Shown here piece after piece: positions 9,415-20,811 of a stretch of 64,000 nucleotides of DNA (within the stretch, counting starts at the first letter, position 1; each line of letters starts with the position of its first letter). The translations under genes were made by a program, and so were the position numbers. Origin of the DNA: Pictodentalium vernedei (lineage: Eukaryota; Mollusca; Scaphopoda; Dentaliida; Dentaliidae); assembly GCA_031216915.1 (NCBI GenBank), contig CM062297.1:544196971-544260970 (forward strand), given 5' to 3'. The notes beneath the pieces are model-generated. The model was given only the letters and a program-made list of their open reading frames with translations, was not told the origin of the DNA and ran no database searches.

Positions 9415-10430
9415 AGGTCTAACCCTAGTTCCAAATATCATCATTGCCCCCCCCCCCCCCCCCCCCACCATATTACAGAATCCTAGCTATGCCCCGCTGG
9501 ATATATAATCCATTTCCCATATTTTTGAAATGGGGGGGGGGGGGGGGGGGGGCAAGATCGACATAGCGCTGGCATATTTCAATGGTTTGAACTATGGAAT
9601 TGGGCGTATTCCATCCCACGGTTGTGGGCCTTTGAAGCGTCCCCCCCCCCCCCAGGGCCCACCACTGTGAGCTCACACATAGGGATTGGTGGGGTGAGCA
9701 CAAGGGGCCTTTGTCTTAACAGGCTCACGTGGGTATCACTGAGGTGGAACTTACAGGAATCTAGAACTAGTATCCACTGATGTATGGTTGGTTTTAATAG
9801 TTATTATCACCTCGGTATGTGTTTGGCGAAATGCTGACTGAAAATAAAATATGAACCCCCATTTAAAAAAAAGCTTGAACACAACTTTTTGCTGGCAAAA
9901 AGGACGGTAAATGTATAAAAACTGTTTTAAAGTACTAAATGTACCTCTGAAAGTGTGAAGTGACAATTTAATAAAGTGTGCGCAATATAAAACGAAGATT
10001 GAGTATTGTTTGTTTTATCGTAGACTATTTTCAAATTATAAATGGTTTCTCTCCAAAAAAATATTTCTGTTAAATCCTCTCGTAGTGAACAGAAACATCT
10101 AAAATTAGCTACACCTCCGTCGAGCAAGTATGATAAAATTCACCCCGTCGTGCACCTCAGCGAAATCGTTGTTTTCCTTGCACAAAATGGCGTGTCGATC
10201 GGTGTCGATGGCGAAATGATCTGTTTTGTCTTGAAAATAGTCTACATTAAAACAAACAATACTTAATCTTTCTTCTATATATTTATTATTGCGTAAGCTT
10301 CCTTAAATAATCACTTTTCACACATTCAGAGATACAATTAGTACTTTAAAATGTAGTTTTTATACACTTACCATCCTTTTTACCGGATACCGTCCTTTTT
10401 ACCGGCAAAAAGTATTACCCTCAATTTGGC
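9415..10430 (-). repeat. Right arm of the 2.7 kb inverted duplication
   Basis: This is the reverse-complement partner of 7715-8880, ending with GGCAAAAAGTATTACCCTCAATTTGG against CCAATTTGGGGTAATACTTTTTGCC-type sequence on the left. Open frames within it are not protein-like. The loop between the arms is about 530 bases. Confidence 0.8.
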
Positions 10431-10489
10431 TTGAAATTAGACCTAATTGACTCAAGGCCTAATTGACCCTGAACCATTCCATGACCCCA

Positions 10490-10956
10490 CAGGCATGCAC
10501 ATTTCACGCAGTACCACTAATTTTCATTCGAAAAACAATCGCGTAATTCTAAGAAATTTCAACAGGTGTCATGATACCTTGCAAGTATAATTATAATGGC
10601 AACTGTGCAGTTTCCATATAATAATAGTATGTAGCATTAAGGCAATCTGTTTCATTATTTGGTTTTAGACAGCATTGTATATCGATACTTTTTCAGACCG
10701 ATGACCCTGACCAAACATCTAAACAAACAGCAATCGCGAATAAAGCATCCGCTGATAAAACTGCTATTTGGAGGGGTAATTTTGCAATTCAGACTCAATA
10801 GAATATCAAAGCAGTAAATTTCAGTCACAATTGTTGGAAGAATTTGATCGTAAAAATTAACTCAAGCATAAATTCAAAGTAAAAAAAAAAATATATCCCG
10901 ACCTACCGACCCTACTTTTTTTTCTGCTATGTAACCGGAACCAAACCATTAATTTT
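10490..10956 (-). repeat. Fragment of the TTAA-flanked palindromic family (reverse)
   Basis: CTAAGAAATTTCAACAGGTG and following bases are the reverse complement of the interior block at 6530-6680. The block is split from its other half (11430-11975) by the insertion at 10957-11412. Confidence 0.55.
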
Positions 10957-11412
10957 TAGCTGCGACTTGCAGCTTTATAAGTGGCAATGTCGGTCTGTCT
11001 GTCTGTCGGTCTGTCTGTGACCAACGAGTTTCAAAACTCAATAACTTTTGAAATACTTGATGGAATGACTTTATATTTGGAAGGTAAGTGTATCTTATTG
11101 ATGTCTAGCCACTGTTCAATGCATGTGTTGTTCCAAATATTTTTCTTGGAGTTATGGCCCTTGATGAACTTAGAATTTTGTGACCAATGCGTTTCTAAAA
11201 GAATAACTTTCAAACTACTTGGTGGAATGACTTCATATTTGGTATCCAAGTATATCTCATTTATGTCTAGCCCATGTCCGATGCAAATGTTGTTCCAAAT
11301 ATTTTTCTTTTCTTGTTTTATTTTCACCATCACCTGTAAATTGCCCCTGAGAATATTTTTTGGACTTGCAGATTGCACCACCCGTCGCAGCTACGGCGAC
11401 GATGTCGCGATT
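10957..11412 (+). mobile_element. Small Helentron-like non-autonomous element (family D)
   Basis: The 5' end TAGCTGCGAC follows a T run, and its first bases form a hairpin (GCTGC...GCAGC). The inverted counterpart GTCGCAGCTA lies at 11384-11393, not at the very end. It is followed by a hairpin (GGCGAC GAT GTCGC at 11395-11408) and a T-rich tail. Asymmetric inverted repeats plus a 3' hairpin and insertion between Ts are the signature of Helentron-type elements. A GTCTGTCTGTCGGTCTG tract lies 30 bases from the 5' end. Two internal units of about 165 bases repeat 'CACTGTTCAATGCATGTG'-like sequence. No Rep/helicase is encoded. Confidence 0.7.
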
Positions 11413-11429
11413 TTTTTTTGCCTAAACAA

Positions 11430-11559
11430 AACCAAGAGTTTAGGAATTGACCCACATGCAGCTCTGTCGCAGCATTTTGAAGAATTTTGATATCCTAGCT
11501 TTGTTCTTGGATATCTGAAGCACATTTGGCCATGAGTTGTTTGCCTGAAATATTATTTT
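11430..11559 (-). repeat. Palindromic-family fragment interrupted by a SINE
   Basis: The block with CCTAGCTTTGTTCTTGGATA matches 6838-6860. It is continuous with 11845-11975 once the SINE and one target duplication are removed, as shown by the uninterrupted copy at 6895-6940. Confidence 0.7.
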
Positions 11560-11572
11560 ATCATCAGTTCTG

Positions 11573-11831
11573 CACTTAACCCCAATTGTCCACATGGGGG
11601 CACGATGACATGTGTACTAAGGTGTACTGCACGTCGATGGTACGCATGTCTTCAACCAATCTAACCCTGCCTGTGCTGCAGTGCAGAATTACGATGTTGG
11701 GGAGCTGGCAGCTGCTCGTCGTTGCTCGGTGGTTCTCTCCGGGTACTCCGGCTTCCTCCACAACTGTAACGGTCATGATTAGCCATTGTGCATAAGTATA
11801 TGACCTTAAATACCAATAAATAAATAAATAA
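11573..11831 (+). mobile_element. SINE-like retroposon with 13 bp target duplication
   Basis: The 259 bp insertion is flanked by perfect ATCATCAGTTCTG repeats (11560-11572, 11832-11844). It ends in an (AAAT)n tail, typical of retroposons. The uninterrupted target at 6895 confirms the insertion. The body holds a CTCCGGGTACTCCGGCTTCC motif like that in several animal retroposon tails. I see no convincing tRNA promoter boxes, so it may be a truncated LINE tail or a SINE of another origin. Confidence 0.8.
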
Positions 11832-11844
11832 ATCATCAGTTCTG

Positions 11845-11985
11845 GTACGAATGTCATATATGGTAGCAGATTTTCAGGAACCATTGGTGCCTACTGTCAA
11901 CTCTGAGAGATGATTGCATATATTTTCCGTGTTCAAAACAGCACAACCTTCATTTTGATGTACAATTTGTGAAAGTGAGGATTTG
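11845..11985 (-). repeat. Palindromic-family fragment after the SINE
   Basis: AGCAGATTTTCAGGAACCA, TTGGTGCCTACTGTCAACTC and ACAACCTTCATTTTGATGTA match 6925-7025. This is the end of the reversed family copy that began near 10490. Confidence 0.65.
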
Positions 11986-13231
11986 AACCAATTGTTTTGC
12001 ATACCGAAGGTGTGCAGGGACGGTTTGGGGCCAGCCCCTTTTGACCCTTCTCTGAAGTTTTGAAGTATTTCACATTTGCCAACTATGACAGGAAGCAGTA
12101 GAGGAGGAAAGGCTGATGGAGGAGGATTTTCTGATCATCTTGGTGTTCTTGGTTGAGTTGATTTCTTCCCTCGGTTGAGGACCACTGAGAGAGGGGGTCC
12201 TCTTGCCAAAAGTGCTACCTCTCCCCGAGGGTGATGTGCTGATGTTTTTGGCAAGTATAGTTGTCTGCCACTAGTTGAGTATTTATTCTGATTATTTAAT
12301 CTGAAGCCTTCACTGGCAAGTTCTTCTTTCACAGGAGTAAAGTTCAGTAAACTGAGGCAAGTATACAGTTAAGGGCAAGCAGAGGGACATTGGACCAACA
12401 CTCCCCCACCCGGAGGTGGGTGACCACTTCTGGAGATAGTATAAAGAATGATCAGAATCCACATCGGTTACTAAATGTCCATAGCAGTTATGATGGTTCC
12501 GTAGTGGTTAATGAGAAAAAGAGAGAAAAAAAAAGATAAAACAAAAATGGAAAATAGAAGTGTGTTGGCCCTACATTGGGCTTTTTGGGGTAGACAGCCT
12601 ATTCACTATATGCTGTATTTCTGCCTGATCTGATTGGGGTCACCTTCGGGTCCGCAGAGGGCCCTTGTTGATGACAGGGGAGCAGTCTTCAATCCCTATA
12701 TGCCACACCGAGGGTGTTCGCTGCTTCCTTCTCACCATGTTCTTTTGTTGAAGGTGAAGGAAGCCTGTGATATCTCTTAGGCACACCAGAGTGCATTACT
12801 GCCTATTCTCAACATCGGTTATTTATTATTTATTATTAATGATAGGTGAAGACAGCCCATGATTTCTCTTAGGCGCACCTCTAGCGGCACCAGAGTGTAT
12901 TACTGCCCATTCCACTGTAAGTAATGTGTTTGAATTTATTGGATTTTTGTTTAGTTAAAATTGAATGGTAGGGGAGGTTTTATGAGAGGAGAGCCGCCTA
13001 CAACCCTTATATGTCACTCTCGGGGGTATTTGCTGCTAATTTCCTCCATTGGTTTTTTCCTTGTTGTGTGTCTAATGGTTAGGGGTCATTTTGATTAAGT
13101 ATAGACCTCAGGGCCATCCTGACCGGGAATAGACTGAGGCCAGACGGGCCTGAATCCACATTGGCTCAGGTCCCCCGGCTGGGCTGGGCCAGGCCCAGAC
13201 ACCCCCAGTCAGGCTGTTCCCAGGGTAATTG
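11986..13231. other. Unassigned; may include the retrotransposon 3' UTR
   Basis: No coding sequence was recognised. Two related blocks (about 12,640-12,800 and 12,840-13,060) repeat phrases such as TGATTTCTCTTAGGCGCACC and CTGCTTCCTTC. Because the minus-strand retrotransposon coding region ends near 13,232, part of this could be its 3' untranslated region. No poly-A tail was identified. Confidence 0.3.
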
Positions 13232-14117
13232 TATTCTATCGAAGTGCTCAATTTGTGGCATTTTTTGCTTTTGGTCGGCTGGCAGAGATGTCGTTTAGTT
13301 CTGAAATTAGTTTGCTGTCTTTGAGGTGATCACAGTTTTTGGCTGCTGGAGTAGTTAGATGGTCTTCTATAGTTGGAATTTTTAGCCACTCGTGGAGTAG
13401 TTTGATTGCCCCAGGGGGCATGGAAGGCAACCCTAAGCGCATGGTTCTGGATTCTTTGGAGTTTGCCCATATTTGATATATTTATTTCACTGAAGATGAG
13501 TGCCCTATACTCAAGTACGGGGTACACAAATGCTTTGTATAGTTTGAGGACTGCTTCGTTGACTCCCCAGGAGGTGCTGCAAAGCATTTTCAGTAGATTA
13601 ATGCATTTCATTGCTTTTGTGGTGATATTGTTGGTGTGTTCATTGAAGGTCATGTATTGGTCAATGGTTATAACAAGGAATTTTGCCTCGGTGCATTCTG
13701 GGAGGACCTTATCCAGTAGGTTGAGGTCAAAGTCACATTTTTTTCTCTTACAGGTAAAGGTCATTCTTTGAGTTTTGTTTCTGTTTAGCTCAATTCTTCA
13801 CTTTGCACACCGGCACTCAAGGTCCTCTAATGCTCATTGGAGAGATTTTGGGACTTGGTTGGGTGTGTTGTTGGAATCCCATAGCCCTGTATCGTCCACG
13901 AATTGTTATATTTGAACGCGCTTGTCGGTGATTGTAAGGTCGATGACATAAATGATAAAGATGAGGGGGGCTGGCTGAGAATGGATCCCTGGGGTTTGCC
14001 TGCTTCAAAGGGGACACTGTCGGACATTTCGTTGTTGACTTTGATTTTATGTTTCGGTCATTAAGAAAAGAGGAGAGTAATCCTAACAGTTTCGTTTGTA
14101 GTTTTAGTTTAGATAGT
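13232..14117 (-). pseudogene. Non-LTR retrotransposon ORF2, reverse transcriptase second half
   Basis: On the minus strand this segment encodes RT motifs in order: PQGS (13983-13994), then the catalytic FVDD (13891-13902), then a thumb/C-terminal segment with FLVITIDQYMTFNEH and AFVYPVLEY-type sequence ending in LQRIQNHALR (about 13,430-13,690). Frames change several times and a TAA precedes FVDD by two codons. The thumb region matches I/Jockey-type elements. No RNase H domain follows before the sequence ends. It continues upstream in the protein at 20411-20811: removing 14118-20410 rejoins the codons in frame. Confidence 0.8.
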
Positions 14118-14518
14118 TACACCCCCACTTTCGAAGAAAATGGAGGTATACTGGATTACATGCGACTGTCCGTCCGTGTGTGAGTCCATCCGAGAATATT
14201 CATAACTTTCTTAACTTAAGTAAATTATTATTTTCTATAATATTTGTTGGTCATAGGTATGCCCAGTTGCCCACACTAGTTATTTTTTTTGTTATTACTT
14301 GTTTTTATTACTTGTTCACTCAGAAATTGTGTTTGTCTGAGCCACATTTTGTCTGTTCAGCCTGTATCTCAGGTATAGAATGTTCTATTGCAATGAAATT
14401 TGCTGTGAACACTTCTTATGGTATAGGCTTTAAAAAAAGGATTCAACGATATTTCTCACATTCTCCTTTTTAGAGTTATCCCCATTTTGACTTAGAAATT
14501 GTAGGGAATAGACATTAT
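14118..14518 (+). mobile_element. Helentron-like element C, left part
   Basis: The element starts TTACACCCCCACTTTCGAAG directly after the RT codons and carries a GTCCGTCCGTGTGTGAGTCC tract about 50 bases in. Its 3' part is at 20045-20410. It appears to be a dimer or contain two 5' units, because TACCCCCACTTTCGAA recurs at 20201. A large element (14519-20044) is inserted into it. Confidence 0.65.
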
Positions 14519-14559
14519 TAGCTTATCTTGACAAAGTCAAGCTTAGCTATTGTCATGGG

Positions 14560-14890
14560 GCATGCGGAAGTCTGTGAGTCTGTCTGTCCACAATTTGTAT
14601 GGTGCAGGCTACAAGCTGTAGTTCTTATCCGATCATCACCAAATTTCATATGTTCAGGTTGGTGTCTAGATGAAAACGTCCTATTTTGGTCATGGTCGGC
14701 TGCTTACATTGGCTGCTGCAGCAGCCATCATGAATGTTGTATGGCGCAGGCTACAGGCTGTAGTTCTCATCTGATCATCACCAAATTTCATATTCATATG
14801 CATGTTTGGGTTGATGTCTAGATGAGAACGTCCTATTTTGGTCACAGTTGGCTGCACACAGTGGCTGCTGCTGCTGCAGCAGCAGTGTGG
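14560..14890 (+). repeat. Tandem repeat in A1, two units of about 170 bp
   Basis: GCAGGCTACARGCTGTAGTTCT, ATCATCACCAAATTTCATAT and CGTCCTATTTTGGTCA each occur twice. CTGCTGCAGCAG palindromes lie at both unit ends. Confidence 0.7.
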
Positions 14891-15179
14891 GGTGGTTTTA
14901 AAACTTTTTTTTATCTTAACCAATTTTTTTTAAATTTGGCAGGTTGTCTTAGACTGATGAGTAGATGAAACCTTCGTATTTTGGTAATGGTGGCTGCCCC
15001 TGGAGTGTGGGAATTGAGGGGTGAAATTGTTTTGGCTTGTTTTCTCTTCTACTACATTGAGCGAAAAAACTCAATAATGCAGTGAATAAAATTGTCTTTG
15101 TGTCAATGTAATATGATATCTCAGGCATGTAGGACACTGTCATCAACTGTGTGTGCTTGAGATCAGTAAGTACATTCTA

Positions 15180-15665
15180 AATGTGTATTTATTTTCTCCA
15201 ATTGATGAAATTTCATTTGCAGGTTTTTATAGCTTTGACCATGACTACTTTTCAGTATGTTTGGCTTCAAATCAGCCAATGGTAGCATGGCTGCTGCAGC
15301 CATGTATTTTTTTCTCCAATTTTTACAAAATGTTATATACGAGTTCAGCTTTGACCATGACTACTTTTTTCATAAATGTTTGGATTTAAATCAGTCAATG
15401 GTAGCATGGCTGCTGCAGCCATGTATTTGTTTCTTCAATTTCAACAAATTTCATATGTAGGTTTAGCTTTGACCATATCTATTTTTCATAATGTTTGGCT
15501 TCAAATCAGCCAATTGTAGCATGGCTGCTGCAACCATGTATTTTTTTTTCTCAATTTCAATGAAATTTCATATGCAGGTTCAGCTTTGACCATCAGTACT
15601 TTTCATAATGGTTGGCTTCAAATCAGCCAATGGTAGCATGGCTACTGCAGCTATATTTTTTTCTG
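15180..15665 (+). repeat. Tandem repeat in A1, four units of about 119 bp
   Basis: GGTAGCATGGCTGCTGCAGC recurs at about 15281, 15401, 15518 (variant) and 15637. Each unit contains AGCTTTGACCAT and CTTCAAATCAGCCAA. Confidence 0.8.
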
Positions 15666-15719
15666 CTTTTCAAATGAGTTTTTGAAGGATTGGAAGTGAT
15701 TTTATGCAATATATATATA

Positions 15720-16390
15720 TATATATAATTGCCCAGTTCAGCCCATGGAGGATGGGGAGGTGGGGGTGGGGGGTCCCATTGGTGAATTTTTTTTTGCTTT
15801 AAAGTTTATTTTGGGGGATTTTGAGTAATTTCATGACAAAAAAATTTCATCCACGGAACAATTCAGTTTGTTTTTTTTTTCTGCATGAAATCACTAAAAA
15901 TGCCCCAAAACACATTTTAAGGCCAAGGAAAAAAAATTGTTCACCCAGTTCACCACATGGGGTGGGGAGGGGGGATTTTTTCTTTTTTTACCTTTATTTT
16001 AAAATGTGTTTTGGGGGATTTTTGAGTGATTTCATGAAAAAAGAAAAAAAAAAAAAAAATCACCCAATTGACGGGCCCCATACAGTTGGGCTTGGGGTGA
16101 TATGTTCATGGAGTGAAATTTTTTGAATAAAATCTCTCAAAATCCCCCAAACTACAATTAGGTGCAATATTTTTTCCTTGTTCACTCCATGGGGTGGGTG
16201 TGGGGTCCCAGTGGATGAAAGTGATTTGATGCAAATAAAACCCCCAAATTCACCCATTTGGCCATATAAGATGCCCCGGGCAGGCAGTCGTGAATTGTTT
16301 TTTGCATTAAATTACTCAAAATCCTCCAAAATGCTTTTTAAAGTAAAAAAATATTCACTTTATGGAACCAGTCACATTGAATAACTTGGG
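15720..16390. repeat. Degenerate repeats with CCCAGTTCAGCCCATGG-type blocks
   Basis: Blocks of CCCAGTTCACCACATGGGG plus a G-rich stretch plus TTTTGGGGGATTTTGAGTAA recur in direct and reverse orientation here, at 18110-18480 and near 19790. They are interspersed with poly-T and poly-A runs. Short frames across them are not protein-like. Confidence 0.6.
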
Positions 16391-16635
16391 ATAGACTCTC
16401 TGGTGTTGGAAAGGTTTACTTCATTTATTATTTGTTGAGTGCAATATGATGAACATGACTGTCAGTGACCTACTTAAATGTTTCAGGTGTTAAATCTGTC
16501 TCATTTTGATTAATGAGGGTCAGATGGAACAATGTAAACTCATTGTTTAATGAACTTTTGTTTTTTGTATACTTTCACAGAGCTGAATGGGAATTTATCA
16601 GTTTCATTGGTATTTATAGTCAATTTGGTCATCTA

Positions 16636-16725
16636 GTTTATTTATTGGTGTTTAAGGTTATTTTTCTGCAGCTACATGTATGGCTAATTGTGACCACAAT
16701 AAAGGGTCAAAGTCAGGTTTAGCCA
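16636..16725 (-). repeat. SINE-type 3' end (reverse)
   Basis: TTTATTTATTGGTGTTTAAG and the following GCTAATTGTGACC are the reverse of the 3' end of the retroposon at 11573-11831 (ATTAGCCATTGTG ... CCTTAAATACCAATAAAT). Confidence 0.55.
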
Positions 16726-16729
16726 ATCA

Positions 16730-18105
16730 TTTATGTTATTTGCCAATACGGTGAGAAAACCCCCAAAAAATTTCAAATTTTTAACATGGTCAATAATATC
16801 AGGTAGGGGGCCAGTTTTCAAAGGCCAATGAATAAACAATGATATGCATTCTTTCAATTTTACTTAAGGCTTTTCATAGCATTTTAAACCTTTTTTTCTC
16901 TCCCTTTTTGTTTTTTTACTTTATTTTTTTCACAGAAAGGGGCAACTTTGGAAAACTGAGGGGCAATATTCACCAAAGCCACTAAATGTTGGCAATATGC
17001 AGGGTTTCAGGAATTCAAGACATGAGGTATTCATTTCAAAGCAGCCATAGCTCTGTGGACTTCTTTCAAATAATAAGAATTAGGTTTCCAAAAACAAAAT
17101 GGTGTTCAAGATGACTGCCTTTCCCAGGATAAACACCTACTCATTTCAGTGTTGTCCAAAATTATACATATGGAAGAAATATATAGAAATAACTGTCATT
17201 TGTGCAACATTCAGATATCAAAATCTAAAATGGCAGACAAAATAGCAACTGAACAGAAAGAAGCCGAAACTGTCAAAAAGTTTGCAATTTTCACAAAATT
17301 TCTCAACATCCATTCCATATTCATAATACTATTAACACGAATGGCCTATTACTCTACCATATGCCTAGAGGTCATTCTCCGATAATTTTACTTAAATCTT
17401 GGTGATCAGACCCTTGGACGTCCCGCAAATTCATCGTTCTGGTTGGTATATGAAATTTCACAAACAATTATCAAACACTTTTTAAATGGCCAGAATGTTC
17501 AAGTTTGAACAAAATGTGGCACTGATACCAATAAGATATTAGATGGAAGACAGAAGACTGGCATTATGCCCTTTTCCAGCAAAAATTATTGTAAATGTAA
17601 TTTGAAATAGTCGACGAAAGATCATCTGGAATAAACAAAATTAGTCCTCCAAGGGTCAAACCCCACAGATTTCAGTCAAATTATCCAAGTGCCGCTTTCG
17701 ACTTCTTTCATATGCCATTTCGGATTTTGACATTTGAATTTTGCAGAAAATAAATTTCCTCATATTTCTGCAATACGAATAATTTTATACAGCATTTAAA
17801 CCAGAAGGTGTTGATTCCTAGGACTGGCAGTCATCTTGGAAGCCATTTGGTTTTTGGACACCTAATTCTCATTTTATGACTTTGGTCCATATCAGCATTT
17901 GTTTGTTATATGTCCATAAAGATGTGTACCAGGTTTCATGCTTTAACTCCAAAGTGCATGATTTCAGGCTTTTTTTATCTTAACCATTATTACTCAAACT
18001 TTTGCGGCTCTTTTGTCATGGTAGAAAACATAGTTCGTTTGGTGCCATCATGACTTCAGAACAGTCTGCATTTGTAAATTAATTTTCCATTGGGTAAAAG
18101 GTTAA
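16730..18105. other. Interior of A1, nothing recognised
   Basis: About 1.4 kb with no tandem structure or coding region that I recognise. A 78-codon plus-strand frame at 17149-17385 is lysine- and isoleucine-rich but resembles no family. Confidence 0.35.
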
Positions 18106-18699
18106 AAAGTTCACAGAAGAGGGCATGAAAAAAAACCCACTAAGTTAAACCCAGAGGGTTTGACAGGACCAGGGGGTCCATAGGAGGAAATTTTTATTTT
18201 TTGTTTTATGCATGGAATCACTCAAAATTCTCCAAAGCACATTTTAATGCCTCCCCCCCCCCCAAAAAAAAAAAATAAAAATAAAAATAAAAAAGAAAAA
18301 GAAAGAAATTTCACTTCATGCAATGGGGCTGGGACTGGGAAGAGTGGGTTGAGGTCTGTAGGGTGAATTTTTTTATTTTTTTTGCTTTAGAATGAGTTTT
18401 GAAGAATTTTAAGTGGTTTTATGAAAGAACAAAAACCTTCTCCCAATAAACCCCAAGGGTGGGGCTGGGATGCATTTTTAGCCCAACTGTTTACAGTGAG
18501 GGCTATAGTAATGACTTTTGTCTGTCCGTCCGTCCATCTGTCCGTCTGTTAACTTTTAGAGTTTTGGTTAAAGTTCGTGGTTAAAGTTTTTTACTGAAGG
18601 TTCAAGTGTTTTTTTTTTTTTTTTTTTTCCTTTCCTGTTCAGTTGACATTTGGAGTTTTGGTTAAAGTTTGTGGTTAAAGTTTTTTATTCAATCTTCAA

Positions 18700-19760
18700 G
18701 TACAGGCTATACCCAGTAGTTCTTGTCTGATCGTCACAAAATTTCGTATGCAGGTTTTAGGTCATGTCTACATGAGAACGTCCCCTTTTGGTCGTGATTG
18801 GTCAACCGGTATGGCTGCCCGAGCCCAAAACCGGAAAACCATTAGCACAGTCTACAGGTCGTATTTATGAAGGGATTTCATTGCAACTTCATAGAATGCC
18901 TCTGTATAATGCCTAGATGAGAACGTCTCTGTTTGGGCATGATCTGTCAACCGTGATGGCTGCTCAAGCCCGAAACCCAAAAACTTTTAGCATAGTCTGC
19001 AGGTCATGTTTACTATGGACGGATTTCATTGTAACTTGATACAATGACTCCGTATGATGTCTACATGAGAATTTCTCCATTTGGGCATGATCTATCAACC
19101 GTGACGACTGCCCGAGCCCAAAACCTGAAAACCTTTAGCACAGTCTACAGGTCATATTTATGGAGGGATTTCATTGTAACTTGATAGGTTTACTTCATAT
19201 AATTTCTACATGAGAAAGTCCCCTTTTGGGCGTGATTGGGCAACTGTGACGGCTACAGGTGCCCGAAGCCTGAAAACCCTCAGCACAGTCTACAGGTCAT
19301 ATTTATGAAGGGATTTCATTGTAACTTTGTAGGATCAATCCACATGATGCCCAGATGAGAATGTCCCCTTTTGGTTGTGATCATTCAACCATGATGGCTG
19401 CCTGAGCCTGAAGCCGGAAAACCTTTAGCACAGTCTACACGTCATATTTATGAAGGGATTTCATTGTAATTTGATAGGTTGACTTCATATAATGTCTAGA
19501 TGAGAACATCCGCTTTTGGGCAACTGTGACGGCAACAGGGGCCCGAAGCCCGAAAACCTTTAGCACAGTCTACAGGTCATATTTAAGGAAGGATTTCATT
19601 GTAACTTGATAGGTTGACTTCATAAAATGTCTAGATGAGAACGTCCCCTTTTGGGGCAACTGTGATGGCAACAGAGGCCCGAAGCCAGAAAACCTTTAGA
19701 ATATTCCAAAGGCCAAAATTATAAAGGGATTTCATTGTAGCTTGGTAAGATGACTCCAAG
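18700..19760 (+). repeat. Tandem repeat in A1, about seven units of 135-155 bp
   Basis: CAGTCTACAGGTCATATTTA and GGATTTCATTGTAACTTGAT recur about every 140 bases. Each unit contains a GATGAGAACGTCCCCTTTTG phrase. Units differ by 10-20 percent, so the array is old. Confidence 0.75.
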
Positions 19761-20044
19761 TTTGTGGTTAAAAACCCAGACAAACAAAATGCACCCAGTT
19801 CACCCCCATAGGGTGGGGGTATGGGAGGGAGGAAGAGTCCATGGAGTGGGGGCATAAAATCACTGAAAATATCCAAAACACATTTTAAAGCCAAAAAATC
19901 TGTAGTTTCTGATAGACAACAAAAAGTCAGTAATTATGGCACAATTTACTTGAATGTAAAATAAAAGTTGAGTAATTATGACATTAATCCCCAAAATATA
20001 CCATAAGGTCAAGATAAGCTACAGTATCATTGACACTTTCATTT

Positions 20045-20410
20045 GTCTGTTCAGCCTGTATCTCAGGTATGGCTTATCAGATTTCAGTGAAATATGGCAT
20101 GCAGTTAGCCTATGACAAAGGCTTCTGCCTCATTGCATAAAACTTCCAGACACCAAACAATTTACCATACCTTTTGACTTAGAAATTGTTGGAAAATTGT
20201 TATACCCCCACTTTCGAATAAAATGGGGGGGGGGGGGGTGTATACTGGATTACATGCCTACGTCTGTGTGTCTGTCCGTCCGTGTGTGAGTCCGTCCGAG
20301 AATATTCATAACTTTCATTATTTTCTATAATATTTGTTGGTCATAGGTATGCCCACACTAGGCGGTACACCACATGGGGGTATGCACTGGACGATAGTCC
20401 AGCTCTTGTT
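20045..20410 (+). mobile_element. Helentron-like element C, right part and 3' end
   Basis: The 3' end carries ATGGGGGTA, inverted to the 5' TACCCCCAC. It is followed by a perfect hairpin CTGGAC GAT AGTCCAG at about 20387-20402 and CTCTTGTT at the boundary with the RT codons. An internal TACCCCCACTTTCG start and a GTCCGTCCGTGTGTGAG tract lie at 20201-20300. Confidence 0.7.
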
Positions 20411-20811
20411 TATAGCGTATTCCGTTATGCCAGATGGAATCGAAAGCATTTACAACATCAAGTAGAATAGCTGCGCCTACTTGTTTGTTATTGATGGCAG
20501 CTTTCATTTGTTCCACAAGGCGATAGATGTGTTCCACGCCTTCCTTGTGGTATCTTCAAGGTGTTCCCTCAGCAAGTACTCTTTCGAAGACCTTGCCAAT
20601 GAAACTGAGAAGGCTGATTGGGCAGTAATTGGCCGGATTGGGGGGATATTTTTCTGGTTCGGGTATCATGACACTGATGGCTGTTTTCCAGCATTTTGGA
20701 AAGAGGCATACATTATAGAAGGTTTTAAGCCTGTTTATAAGTGAGTTTGGACTTTGTTTCAGGATTTTATAGCGTATTTCATCTTCCCCGGGTGAGGAAG
20801 AATTCTTGCAT
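20411..20811 (-). pseudogene. Non-LTR retrotransposon ORF2, reverse transcriptase first half
   Basis: On the minus strand the segment reads through SSPGEDEIRYKIL, a P.NYxPISLL-type motif (ANYCPISLLSFIGK), and ILLDVVNAFDSIWH near 20427-20470, where the first aspartate of the RT active site lies. These are RT motifs 1-3 of I/Jockey-type elements. One frameshift occurs near the VLAEGT segment. The upstream part of the protein continues at 25264-26152 and the downstream part at 13232-14117. Confidence 0.82.

Larger units (their letters stand above)
14519..20044 (+). mobile_element. Large Helentron-like element A1 (5.5 kb) with tandem arrays
   Basis: The 5' end is AGCTTATCTTGACAAAGTC with a stem closed by AAGCTTAGCT. 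The inverted counterpart CAAGATAAGCT lies at 20009-20019, followed by ACAGTATCATTGACACTTTCATT, which holds a hairpin. The shift between the two inverted repeats and the 3' hairpin fit a Helentron-like origin. No Rep/helicase gene is present. The interior is a chain of tandem arrays and poly-T-rich repeats. It may itself contain nested copies, including a family-B start near 18479. Confidence 0.65.

Noticed and set aside
8468-9703. Glycine- and proline-rich open frames
   Set aside because: They run across poly-C and poly-G tracts in the inverted duplication and have no protein-like composition elsewhere.
14519-20044. Classical Helitron with TC start and CTRR end
   Set aside because: The ends lack TC and CTRR; the set-back inverted repeat and 3' hairpin fit the Helentron type better.
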